Shown here: one piece after another, positions 1 through 7,902 of the stretch
Layout: the number at the start of each line of letters is the position of its first letter
Position numbering within the stretch: position 1 is the first letter of the stretch
The notes under the pieces: generated by a model
The model's database searches: none
The model's input: only the letters and a program-made list of their open reading frames with translations
What the model was told of the DNA's origin: nothing
Translations under genes and position numbers: made by a program
Assembly: GCA_947475685.1 (NCBI GenBank)
Contig: CANJNC010000025.1
Location: 1 to 44,320, forward strand
Reading direction: 5' to 3'
DNA: 44,320 bases
Source: Comamonadaceae bacterium
Lineage (GTDB): Bacteria > Pseudomonadota > Gammaproteobacteria > Burkholderiales > Burkholderiaceae_C

Positions 1-579
1 GACGCCATCAAAGCAGCCAGACAAGCCATTGGCAAAGACATTCACTTGATGGTTGACGCCAATTGCCCATGGGATAAAACGCAAGCCCTTCAAGCATGTG
101 AGGCCTTGCAAGGAGAAAACCTCTTTTGGCTGGAGGAGCCCGTGTGGCCCCCTGAGGACCACCTCGGACTGGCAGAAATTCAAACCTTGGGACGTATTCC
201 AACAGCCGCTGGCGAGAACGCCTTGGGCTATATGGATTTTTTAGATTTGATAGAAAAAAAATCCATCACCTACGCACAACCCAGTGTCACAAAAATTGGC
301 GGGATCACAGAATTCATCAAAGTTGCTCAACTGATCGAGGACCACGCGCTCAATTTGGCGCCCCATTCACCTTACATGGGTCCTGGATTGATTGCAACCG
401 CTCATCTTTTAGCCACCAACTCCAAAGATATATTTTTAGAGTACACGTTTTGTGAAATGAATGAAAACCCACTGGGACCATCCATTTTGACCCAAGACGG
501 TTATTTTGAAGTCCCCACCGCACCAGGCCTTGGCATGCATATAGACATGCAAATCGTTGAAAAACTCACTATCAAGTAG
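1..579 (+). CDS. Enolase-superfamily (mandelate racemase/muconate lactonizing type) dehydratase, C-terminal part
   Basis: The reading frame is open from the first base, so the N-terminal capping domain lies outside the window; 192 residues of the TIM barrel remain. Metal-ligand positions are visible in barrel order: DAN (Asp19 of the fragment), WLEEP (residues 43-47) and GEN (Glu72). These are followed by KIGGITE and by APHSPYMGPG, which holds the His (122) of the His-Asp dyad. Family members abstract the proton alpha to a carboxylate and usually dehydrate sugar acids or racemise hydroxy acids. The position that normally carries the dyad Asp (QPD-V) reads QPSV, so it is Ser95. The stop lies 6 bp before the next gene, a Bug receptor, which suggests co-transcription and uptake of the substrate acid. 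The family is clear; the substrate is not. Confidence 0.88.
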   Translation, partial: DAIKAARQAIGKDIHLMVDANCPWDKTQALQACEALQGENLFWLEEPVWPPEDHLGLAEIQTLGRIPTAAGENALGYMDFLDLIEKKSITYAQPSVTKIGGITEFIKVAQLIEDHALNLAPHSPYMGPGLIATAHLLATNSKDIFLEYTFCEMNENPLGPSILTQDGYFEVPTAPGLGMHIDMQIVEKLTIK

Positions 580-585
580 GTACAC

Positions 586-1545
586 ATGAATATCAAATCT
601 ATCGTCTTCATTGCATTGACTTATGCTCTCTTACCTTGGTGCTCCATGGCACAAAACACCAACGTGAGCAAATTGGTCATTGCCTTTCCTCCGGGTGGTC
701 CCACGGATACCTTGGCCAGGCAAATGGTTGAGCAACTGGGCATTGAGCTTGGACAGACCATCGTCGTTGAAAACAAACCCGGGGGCAACGGCGCCGTTGC
801 TGCGCAATACATCTTAAATGCTCCAGCCGATGGGAAAACTCTGTGGCTGACCACAGCAGGCGCCATCACGGTCAATCCGGGTCTTTACGCAAAACTTCAG
901 TATGACGTCAAGCGTTTTGCACCCGTCTCCTTGGTGGTCAACAATCAAGAAGTCTTGGTGGTCAACCCCAAAAATCCAGCGCTTGATGCGCAGCAATTTG
1001 TCAAAAACGCCATGCAATCGAAAAATGGCATTAACCTCACGTCCTCTGGAATTGGCAGCATGCCCCACATGGCCATTGAATTGCTAAAGGATGCCACGGG
1101 AAATCACTACACGCATATTCCAAACAAGGGAGCGGCGCCTGCGATCACCGATCTATTGGGTGGACAAGTCGATGGATTTTTTGGAGACATCCCTGGCGTA
1201 TTGCCTTACATACAGGCGGGCACTTTGCGAGCCATTGGCCTTGCGGCTGCGAGCCGAAATGCCATCTTGCCAAACGTCAAAACATTTGCAGAGCTTGGCA
1301 TCAAGGGCATGAATTTGAACAATTGGAGTGCGATTTTTGTCTCCAAACAAGTCCCGCCCCAAACCATTGAGCAACTGAACAAGGCCATCATCAAAACGCT
1401 AGACAACAAGGCGCTGAAAGAAAAGTTACTGAACTCAGGCACCGACCCCCAATCCTCCAGTGTGCTTGAGCTTTCAAATTTGGTTGAAAGCGAGACCAAA
1501 GCTTGGACGGCTCTGATTCAAAAATACGACATCAAAGCTGAATAA
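586..1545 (+). CDS. Tripartite tricarboxylate transporter receptor (TctC/Bug) family periplasmic binding protein
   Basis: 319 residues, the normal length for the Bug family. An N-terminal signal peptide (about residues 1-22) ends in CSMA-QN, a plausible signal peptidase I site. The mature protein begins with the Bug ligand-loop signature FPPGGPTDTLAR, followed by VVENKPGGNGAVA and the later LLGGQVDGFFGD, which are typical of the two-lobed Bug fold that clamps carboxylates. The start follows an AGTAGG-like ribosome site overlapping the previous stop, and the gap is only 6 bp, so it belongs with the enolase-superfamily gene. No TctA/TctB membrane partners are encoded in the window; such orphan receptors are common in Burkholderiales. 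The ligand is unknown. Confidence 0.93.
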   Translation: MNIKSIVFIALTYALLPWCSMAQNTNVSKLVIAFPPGGPTDTLARQMVEQLGIELGQTIVVENKPGGNGAVAAQYILNAPADGKTLWLTTAGAITVNPGLYAKLQYDVKRFAPVSLVVNNQEVLVVNPKNPALDAQQFVKNAMQSKNGINLTSSGIGSMPHMAIELLKDATGNHYTHIPNKGAAPAITDLLGGQVDGFFGDIPGVLPYIQAGTLRAIGLAAASRNAILPNVKTFAELGIKGMNLNNWSAIFVSKQVPPQTIEQLNKAIIKTLDNKALKEKLLNSGTDPQSSSVLELSNLVESETKAWTALIQKYDIKAE

Positions 1546-1729
1546 ATGTTTACCTTTGTGAAATTTGCATTGGGTGAGCTGTAGCAATCAAAAAACACTT
1601 GATCGAACAATGTAAATGCTTGGGTCGACGCGACTGAGGCTTATCAACGGACAATAGAAAAAATCTGGCTCAACGTCTGAACCTAAAAAGTCAATTGATC
1701 GATAACTGCAATGAAATGCAATTTAAATT

Positions 1730-2506
1730 ATGAATTTAGGCATAAGCGGCAAAACCGCATTGATCACAGCTTCTAGCAGTGGCATTGGTAAAAGTATTGC
1801 ATATGCATTGGCACAAGAAGGGGTCAATGTTGTTTTATTTGCCAGAACAAAATCTAAACTGGAGAACTTGGCCAGTGAAATTGAAGCAAAGCACGGCGTC
1901 AAGGCCTACGCATTCCATGGAGATATGTTGAACGAAAGCGACATCGCTCAATTGGCTATGTTTTTAAAAGAAAAGTTCAATGGGCCAGACATTTTGGTTT
2001 TGAATACACCAAGACCCCCCAATCCGCTTCGAAGAACGGTTGAAGAAACTCAACCAGAGCGCTGGCACGAGGCCTATCAAAATCAGTTGTGGAGTTCTAT
2101 TCAATTGAGCAATCACGTGCTACCCCTGATGCTCCATAAAGGCTGGGGGCGCATCATCGCCATCACCTCAGCTTCCGTCAAGCAACCCATGCCGCACCAC
2201 AGCTTATCGACTGTTTTTCGCGCTGGGATGACCGCTTATATGAAACACTTGGCCAATGAAATAGGTGAAAAAGGCATCACTGCCAACTGTGTCGCACCCG
2301 CCTTGATTGACAACTCACACCGAACGGGGACTGCTGCTTATTCCGAGGCTCAAATGCAGGTGAGGAAAAAAATGAGCCCTCTAGGACGAATTGGCACGCA
2401 AGAGGAACTAAGTGGGGTGGTCGGTTTTTTAGCTTCTATGCAAGCTGGTTTTATCACAGGAAGCACCATCATGGTGGATGGGGGCATGAGCGGATCCCTC
2501 CTTTAA
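1730..2506 (+). CDS. Short-chain dehydrogenase/reductase, atypical active site
   Basis: 258 residues with an N-terminal Rossmann motif TASSSGIGK (residues 13-21) and a C-terminal SDR end (ITGSTIMVDGG). The usual NNAG segment reads LNTPRPP. The YxxxK motif, located by aligning to the following helix, reads S160-T-V-F-R164, so both catalytic Tyr and Lys are replaced. This resembles the BKR-like SDR subgroup that keeps the fold but lacks the canonical tetrad. It may bind NAD(P) without classical SDR chemistry. A 184-bp gap separates it from the upstream Bug gene, and it converges with the FAD oxidoreductase downstream, so it may be monocistronic. Function is not assigned beyond the family. Confidence 0.85.
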   Translation: MNLGISGKTALITASSSGIGKSIAYALAQEGVNVVLFARTKSKLENLASEIEAKHGVKAYAFHGDMLNESDIAQLAMFLKEKFNGPDILVLNTPRPPNPLRRTVEETQPERWHEAYQNQLWSSIQLSNHVLPLMLHKGWGRIIAITSASVKQPMPHHSLSTVFRAGMTAYMKHLANEIGEKGITANCVAPALIDNSHRTGTAAYSEAQMQVRKKMSPLGRIGTQEELSGVVGFLASMQAGFITGSTIMVDGGMSGSLL

Positions 2507-2537
2507 ATATGTGCACCCGACTGCAATCATTGAGAGC

Positions 2538-3962
2538 TTAAGTCAAGCTTGCGTGAAAATGTTCAATGGACACCATTGCATTCACCCCCCCTTTGATCAA
2601 ACCACCTACATAGGTCACTTCGGGTCCTCCTTCAAAGCCCCCGCTTGAAGCACCCAACGCATAAAGCCCCTTGATAGGCTCCCCGTTTTGATGGATGACC
2701 TGTGAATTTGGAGTGACCGCCAAGCCACCCATCGTGTATGTAATGCCCACGCACATCGGAATTGAATAGTAGGGGGCCTGCAAAATGGCTTGAGGCCTGT
2801 GTTTTGAATGACTGCGGCTGAGAGAGACGGTATTTGCAAAGTCATTGCGCTTCACACTTTCATTGTATTGGGAAAGCGTCTCTTGCAAAACATCCACATC
2901 CATTGCAGACACCTTGGCGAGTTCTTCAATGCTGGACGCTTGATGAACCGTGCCACCTTCATGAGGGACGTGAGGATTGGCAGGTATCAAACCTTGCTTG
3001 CCAGCCTTGTTCCAGATGGCATCATCAAAGATCACACTTGTGCTCAAAGGTTCGTCCAACTGGGCAATTTGATTGGCCACATACACCCCCCCTCTGCCCT
3101 CGTCGACAAAGCGTTTTCCCAGGGAGTCGACCACCACACCAGCAGTCACCAGACTGTCCAAATAAGGATAGGGCCAAAGCCGATCAATGTGCATGGCGTC
3201 TTTGCTCAGCGTATGCCCATAAAAACTAGACATGCCAATGGTTTGAGCACCCAACTCCAAAGCCATTGTCAAGCCATCTCCAAATCCGGTGGCCCCTCCC
3301 CTTTGTTTTAAGTCTTGAGGTTTTTTCGTGATGTATTTTTTAAGAAGTTCCAAATTGCTTTGAAAACCGCCATCTGCAATAAAGACACCCTTTGATCGAA
3401 ATGAAACCTGGGAGGATTGCCCCTCCTGTCTTAACTGTGCTTGCACACCCACACAAGCACCGTCATGACTGATCAATGACCTCGCTTTGGCACCTTGGAT
3501 CATGTGCCCGCCGCGTTGCGTGAAGCGTTCAGCGAGAGTCTGCAATAAAACGTCTCCCGCCAATCCCTTCCAACTGAGCCCCGGTTGAGTTCTTCCCTGT
3601 GGCGCCATGGCCCATCGATGGTGTTCGGCATTGGAGACTTGAACGAATTGCATGCCAATGGACTTGAGCCAATCAACCACTCTGGACGCATTCAATGCAA
3701 TGACTTGTGCGTGCAGTGGACTGATAAAACCGCTGGAACTCTCAACCATCAATTTGGCCAAGACCTCAGGCTCGGTCATGACATCTCTCAAACAAGCGTG
3801 GTAGGTGCCACCAGCGAATCTTGTATTGCAGGGGTAACTCTTAGACTCCCCTTTTTCTAAAACCAAGGTTTTGAGATTGCGCTCTATGGCTTGATTGGCA
3901 GCGACCAAACCCGCAATACCGGCTCCGATCACAATGACATCGAATTGTAGGTCTTCAGACAT
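2538..3962 (-). CDS. FAD-dependent oxidoreductase, fumarate reductase/succinate dehydrogenase flavoprotein-like (FAD_binding_2)
   Basis: 474 residues. The N-terminal FAD-binding motif VIGAGIAGLVAA lies at residues 11-22 and is followed by an acidic strand end (VLEKGE). The segment NTRFAGG matches the FAD-contacting loop of flavocytochrome c, ketosteroid dehydrogenase and tricarballylate dehydrogenase relatives. The C-terminal motifs TYTMGGL and YVGGLIKGG are the usual FAD-domain closure. Soluble family members oxidise or reduce a C-C bond next to a carboxylate or ketone. There is no signal peptide, haem motif or covalent-flavin motif. It lies 23 bp downstream of the small protein that starts near 4507, so the two probably form a two-gene unit. 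Substrate unknown. Confidence 0.88.
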   Translation of the reverse strand: MSEDLQFDVIVIGAGIAGLVAANQAIERNLKTLVLEKGESKSYPCNTRFAGGTYHACLRDVMTEPEVLAKLMVESSSGFISPLHAQVIALNASRVVDWLKSIGMQFVQVSNAEHHRWAMAPQGRTQPGLSWKGLAGDVLLQTLAERFTQRGGHMIQGAKARSLISHDGACVGVQAQLRQEGQSSQVSFRSKGVFIADGGFQSNLELLKKYITKKPQDLKQRGGATGFGDGLTMALELGAQTIGMSSFYGHTLSKDAMHIDRLWPYPYLDSLVTAGVVVDSLGKRFVDEGRGGVYVANQIAQLDEPLSTSVIFDDAIWNKAGKQGLIPANPHVPHEGGTVHQASSIEELAKVSAMDVDVLQETLSQYNESVKRNDFANTVSLSRSHSKHRPQAILQAPYYSIPMCVGITYTMGGLAVTPNSQVIHQNGEPIKGLYALGASSGGFEGGPEVTYVGGLIKGGVNAMVSIEHFHASLT

Positions 3963-3985
3963 TGAGTTCTTTGTTCAAAGGGTCG

Positions 3986-4507
3986 TCAATGGGGTTTCAT
4001 TTGCGCCGTGATAGGCCGATAGATGGTGAGACCCTCCTCCTGCTGAGAAAGACCGTTCAATTGCGTCTCAGCAACCACCTTGATTCCACGCTTTGGCGTC
4101 GTTTGATGAAAGCCTGTGGTCTTTAGAACTTGAAACTCCAAATCATTCACATGCATCGCTTCATCCGCACCGTCCTTGATCACCAAATATTGATCCAAGG
4201 CAACCGCTGGCACTTCGCCAAGACCTTCAAATAAATTTCTAATCCAAACGCTATAAGCCGGCCTAAAACGTTCACTGGCCTTGCCTCCGCCACCATTGTC
4301 CAAATAAATCTTCGACTCAAAGACATTGGGGTCAACGGTATACACTGCCATAAAGCGCGGGGGAGAACCGTGAAGCGCTTGAAACCTTTGCGCTGTAAAA
4401 ATACCGGGTATTGTCATGAACACCTTTAAATTATTGGCGTACCAATCATTCCATTCTTGCAGCCACTCGGGTTTAGAAAAAGAGTGCTGAACCATGTAAA
4501 TTGACAT
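3986..4507 (-). CDS. Uncharacterised protein, probably of dimeric alpha/beta-barrel type
   Basis: About 173 residues if started at the second ATG (4507). That start has a GGA six bases upstream, while the first in-frame ATG at 4513 directly abuts the GGA and is less likely. The N-terminal half (SIYMVQHSFSKPEWLQEWNDW, then IPGIFTAQRF) resembles small ferredoxin-like dimeric barrel proteins that act as ligand-binding or oxygenase-like folds. The second half has no recognisable motif. There is no signal peptide or membrane segment. It precedes the FAD oxidoreductase by 23 bp, suggesting a shared job such as handling the substrate or product. The fold call is from sequence feel only and the function is unknown. 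Confidence 0.6.
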   Translation of the reverse strand: MSIYMVQHSFSKPEWLQEWNDWYANNLKVFMTIPGIFTAQRFQALHGSPPRFMAVYTVDPNVFESKIYLDNGGGGKASERFRPAYSVWIRNLFEGLGEVPAVALDQYLVIKDGADEAMHVNDLEFQVLKTTGFHQTTPKRGIKVVAETQLNGLSQQEEGLTIYRPITAQMKPH

Positions 4508-4636
4508 AAACATTCCATTAAAAATCTTGCTGAATTATCAATGCAGATGAGACAAGAGCATCTTAGGGTATGTATTTAATGGATATGAAAATAACTCCCA
4601 TATGATCACCCAAGACCGTTTTCAAGGATAGATTTC

Positions 4637-5593
4637 ATGATCATTGCGTGCTGTTTCTCGCTCAGGGCTTTTTTCATCATGGCCTTGTGTACTTGCTTGG
4701 CGTGCTTTGCTCAGAGTTACCCCACAAAGCCTGTCAAACTGGTGGTTGGATTTTCTGTGGGAGGCGGCACCGATACAGTGGCAAGATCGGTTGCAAAAAA
4801 ACTCTCCGAATTTTGGGCCCAACCCGTTGTGATTGAGAACAAGGCCGGGGCAGATGGGTCCATCGCAACAGAGATGGTCTCTCAATCCAATCCAGACGGC
4901 TACACCTTGGTCATGGTCTCCAACGCACACACCATCACGCCGTTTCAAAGAAAACTTGGCTACGATCCAGTGAGAGACTTTGCACCTGTATCCCTCATCG
5001 CATCCACACCCAATTTACTGCTGGTCCATCCAAGCCTTCCTGTTAAAAATATCAAAGAACTGGTAGCCCTTTTAAAATCACAACCCGGCAAATACAGTTT
5101 TGGCTCTAGCGGGACGGGTACTTCACCCTACTTGGCGATGGAATTGTTCAAAGCAGAGACCGCCACACAAATCAATCATGTGCCTTACAAAGGAAGCAGC
5201 CAAGCCGTGGTGGACCTTTTGGGCGGACATGTGCAACTCATGTTTGGTGCAGTCCCAACCTTGGAGCCCCATGTGGGAGCGGGCAAGCTCAGAGCCATTG
5301 CAGTCAGTAGCCCCAAAAGACTGGCCGCATTTCCAGATTTACCAACGGTGGCGGAGACCTTACCTGGGTTTGAAGCGGCCAGTTGGTATGGTATTTTGGC
5401 GCCAGCGGGAACGCCTGCGTCCTTGGTCTCAAAAATTCAAAATGACATCGCCAATGCACTACAAACCAGTGAAGTCAAAAATTTTATTGTCAACAGTGGC
5501 TTTGATGTGATTGGCAATAAACCCAAAGAGTTTTCCAATGTGATTCAACTAGATTTAGAAAAGTGGGGGAAATTGATCAAAACGCTCAATTAG
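4637..5593 (+). CDS. TctC/Bug family periplasmic binding protein
   Basis: 318 residues. The start is supported by an AAGGA nine bases upstream. The signal peptide covers about residues 1-25 (hydrophobic core FFIMALCTCLACF, cleavage near AQS). The Bug signature is GFSVGGGTDTVAR, followed by VIENKAGADGS and INHVPYKGSSQAVVDLLGGH, the last being the most conserved block of the family. It stands alone on the plus strand, divergent from the small protein and FAD oxidoreductase (intergenic about 130 bp), so the shared intergenic region may hold divergent promoters. The ligand is probably a carboxylate but cannot be named. Confidence 0.93.
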   Translation: MIIACCFSLRAFFIMALCTCLACFAQSYPTKPVKLVVGFSVGGGTDTVARSVAKKLSEFWAQPVVIENKAGADGSIATEMVSQSNPDGYTLVMVSNAHTITPFQRKLGYDPVRDFAPVSLIASTPNLLLVHPSLPVKNIKELVALLKSQPGKYSFGSSGTGTSPYLAMELFKAETATQINHVPYKGSSQAVVDLLGGHVQLMFGAVPTLEPHVGAGKLRAIAVSSPKRLAAFPDLPTVAETLPGFEAASWYGILAPAGTPASLVSKIQNDIANALQTSEVKNFIVNSGFDVIGNKPKEFSNVIQLDLEKWGKLIKTLN

Positions 5594-5665
5594 AACCTGT
5601 TCAAGAAAGCCTTGCCAAATGATGGCGCTCAAACCAAGGGTTTGATGTGACTCTACACCCATCCC

Positions 5666-6139
5666 TTAGGCACTAAAAAAAGTCGTTCTATTCAAAAATT
5701 TTGCAAAGATAGAGACTGTGTTCACTTTTTTTCGCACTCTTTTGTCATCCTTGCTAGAAATGTTTGTTCCATTGATTTTGACGTCGATGTCGTAAAAAAA
5801 GATATCCCTCTTTTCAAACTCTCTCAAGGATTGAACGCACTCATCAAAATCGATTTTGAGGTGCTCAAAAACCACTTGGTGCATTGCTTCAACAAATGCA
5901 GAGAATCCAATCAGCCTCTCAGTCTGGTTCTCCAACACATACAACTTCCAAAACCCATGTTTTTTTTCCATCCTTAAGCTGCAATAAGCGCCCGAAGACC
6001 TGATCCCATAACAAGTTCTCTCGTACTTAAAGTACCCCATCAAGCCATTGTCCACGTGCTTTACAATCGAAAGGCCGATGGGATAAATATATTGATAGGG
6101 TGATATTTTTAATACATAACGTTCAAATGAATTATTCAT
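5666..6139 (-). CDS. Orphan hypothetical protein in an AT-rich patch
   Basis: 157 residues, soluble, rich in Phe, Tyr, Lys and Asn, without signal peptide, membrane segment or a motif I recognise. The encoding DNA and the 200 bases upstream are clearly more AT-rich than the flanking catabolic genes, which points to recent acquisition. It is flanked by a Bug gene and by a ParD antitoxin remnant, typical of a small insertion hot spot. The length and the lack of a longer competing frame argue for a real gene, but there is no homology-type evidence. Confidence 0.5.
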   Translation of the reverse strand: MNNSFERYVLKISPYQYIYPIGLSIVKHVDNGLMGYFKYERTCYGIRSSGAYCSLRMEKKHGFWKLYVLENQTERLIGFSAFVEAMHQVVFEHLKIDFDECVQSLREFEKRDIFFYDIDVKINGTNISSKDDKRVRKKVNTVSIFAKFLNRTTFFSA

Positions 6140-6338
6140 AAGATTACTATATGGTTGAATATATTGATTAAATGAGAACTAAAAGTCTCATTATATACAC
6201 AAATAGAAACTTAAATATACATTTATTTAAAAAAACTGAAATAACGACTTTAAAAGTAGTATTTTTATACTTTTAAAGGTGTTCGATAAAGTGAAATCAG
6301 CGAGCTTGGCGATTCGATTGTTGAGCGTATTTGGCTTG
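6140..6338. other. AT-rich non-coding stretch
   Basis: About 200 bases between the orphan hypothetical gene and the ParD remnant, strongly AT-rich with runs of A and T. It probably carries the promoter of the minus-strand gene ending at 5666. I see no convincing operator, hairpin or repeat. Together with the remnant and the 150 bases after it (6540-6692) this makes a 550-base stretch without an intact gene. Confidence 0.4.
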
Positions 6339-6539
6339 TCATTGATCAAACACTGTTTTTGCTGCAACTGCTGCGCCACTGGCCTTGCCGGCCACGATAT
6401 TATTGCTCAGCGCTTGGAGTTGGGTGGCCTGATGGCGCTCGGTGTCCTTGAGTAAGCACAGTCCCGCTCGGACGACTTCACTGACGTTGTTGTAGCGACC
6501 ACTTTTGACTTGGCCTTGGCTGAAGGTCTCGAAATGGGG
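6339..6539 (-). pseudogene. ParD-family antitoxin remnant, 5'-truncated
   Basis: Reading the minus strand from 6536 gives HFETFSQGQVKSGRYNN, then VSEVVRAGLCLL and a Leu/Gln-rich helix ending ASGAAVAAKTVFDQ before a TGA at 6339-6341. The GRYNN-SEVVRAGL-LL core is the ribbon-helix-helix/helix signature of ParD antitoxins of type II ParDE systems. About a dozen N-terminal residues, which form the DNA-binding strand, are missing: an in-frame TAG (6540-6542) sits just upstream and no start codon is available. No recognisable ParE toxin follows. It is therefore read as a decayed toxin-antitoxin module, consistent with past mobile DNA at this site. Confidence 0.72.
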
Positions 6540-6692
6540 CTAGGGCAAAGCTGTTTTGCCTCTGGACCTCCAAAAAAATTAACAACTATTTACTTAGAAA
6601 TAATCTTTTCAAGATTGACCGCACGCCAACAAAAACGACGCCCATGCCCCAGTGCCTACAGCAGTTATCGCCAATCTCAGTTCGACTTTGAA

Positions 6693-7460
6693 TCAAGCAT
6701 ATTGCAACCAAGTGCTTTGACACTTGGGGCAAGAGATCTGCATCTTCTCAAAAAGAGACACCCTGCACTTTTGATGGCAATGGGGGCATGAGGTCACCAT
6801 CTTCCCATTCGCTTGAACAGGAGTTTCGATCTCCGTATCCAAAAGAGAGAACGGCAATTTCAAATTGTATCGATTGCTCTTTTTGAAGTGCAGGCCATAC
6901 CCACTGGCAGGCGCAGCGAGCCGATCCGCGTCCTCAAGGTCAAAAAAATCATCTGACAGTTTGTCTCCCACGCCCAATTGTGAAAGGTACCACGCACGCA
7001 AAGGATTGGGTACAAAATAATGAGCCAGGGAATGCTCATTGATGACTGCAACGTCCGTTAAATATTTAAGCTTCTCCGACACCAGTGCACGACTGTACTT
7101 GTGAAAGCGATAAAAGATATAGCCAAAATAGCTCAAAGACTCTTCTTGCCGCGTCAATTGAGCCCACTTTAAAACAATCATTCGCAAGGTGTTCAACTGA
7201 TCCAAGATGCTTGCATTCAATGTCGTCACATGGTCTGCTATAGATGCAGCCAACACACTGGAGAGCGCTTGCTCAAAGCCATTGTCTCGACGAACGCCTT
7301 GCGGGTTTCCAAAGAAGTCCACATTGCTTAAACTTTGACTGGCAATAGACATCGAACGAAAGAGCTCTGGCGTGGCTCGACTGAGCTCTGGAAACAGCAA
7401 CGCAAAACGCTCTTGGTCCAAAGCATTAAGCTCTTCTGTGAAGATGTGAATTTTTGACAT
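6693..7460 (-). CDS. Hypothetical protein with C-terminal zinc ribbon
   Basis: 255 residues if started at the ATG at 7460, which has an AAGG about eight bases upstream; a GTG nine bases further out abuts that site and is less likely. The first 190 residues are mostly helical with no motif I recognise. The C-terminus carries CPHCHQKC and, about 15 residues later, CPKC, a four-Cys zinc-ribbon layout that could bind nucleic acid or act as a structural knuckle. There is no signal peptide or membrane span. It has no obvious operon partner. Gene reality is likely from length and the paired CxxC motifs; function is unknown. Confidence 0.62.
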   Translation of the reverse strand: MSKIHIFTEELNALDQERFALLFPELSRATPELFRSMSIASQSLSNVDFFGNPQGVRRDNGFEQALSSVLAASIADHVTTLNASILDQLNTLRMIVLKWAQLTRQEESLSYFGYIFYRFHKYSRALVSEKLKYLTDVAVINEHSLAHYFVPNPLRAWYLSQLGVGDKLSDDFFDLEDADRLAAPASGYGLHFKKSNRYNLKLPFSLLDTEIETPVQANGKMVTSCPHCHQKCRVSLFEKMQISCPKCQSTWLQYA

Positions 7461-7469
7461 CTCAAACAC

Positions 7470-7902
7470 CTTAGGCTACTCTTAAAACAACACGACCGTG
7501 CCCAGGTCCAACTCCAAACCATCCAAATTTATTGTAGCATTTCTTTTGCGATGATAAGTTAATTGGTCTGTGCGTCGCCCCTCGCATAGCATTGGCTTTG
7601 CACATCTCTGAGAAAAAACCACCCAAGCTTGTACGCCCCCAGATGGCAGCTCGCGCAGCGTGAAGTCGAACAACCCGATCGTCCACTCGGCCCACCTTCA
7701 GGGCACAAAACATCTTGGCCAAAGAGGCCTTTTGAACCCAACTCTCACCCTCCTTGGTGCTTGATGTTTAAAGCCCCAAGTGGGGCCCTTCGTAAAACCA
7801 CCATTGAATATTTTGAGCAAGGGGCCTAAGATGCTGACAGTGCATGCCCCAAGCCCTCTTGTGAAGGGGTCCATTGAACGAATTTTTTCAAAAGGCTCTC
7901 CC
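7470..7902. other. Intergenic region without a supported gene
   Basis: 433 bases between the divergent zinc-ribbon gene and the Bug gene. Short frames exist on both strands (for example a minus-strand frame at 7482-7673 from a TTG), but none has a ribosome site or a recognisable family. A compact GC-rich inverted repeat, GCCCC-AAGT-GGGGC, lies at 7773-7786, without a good T-run on the plus strand. It presumably holds the divergent promoters of the two neighbouring genes. It could include decayed coding sequence. Confidence 0.4.

Noticed and set aside
2808..3311. Long plus-strand frame opposite the FAD oxidoreductase gene
   Set aside because: Antisense shadow of a gene with clear motifs; composition is not protein-like and no start signal is present.
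6275..6345. Possible ParE toxin frame after the ParD remnant
   Set aside because: The bases following the remnant give only a ~25-codon frame with no ParE features.
7482..7673. Minus-strand frame of about 63 codons in the 7.5-7.7 kb gap
   Set aside because: Starts at TTG without a ribosome site and matches no family I recognise; overlapping frames are equally open.
7773..7786. GCCCC-AAGT-GGGGC hairpin as a terminator
   Set aside because: No T-run on the plus strand and no gene ending near it; kept only as a note in the intergenic entry.
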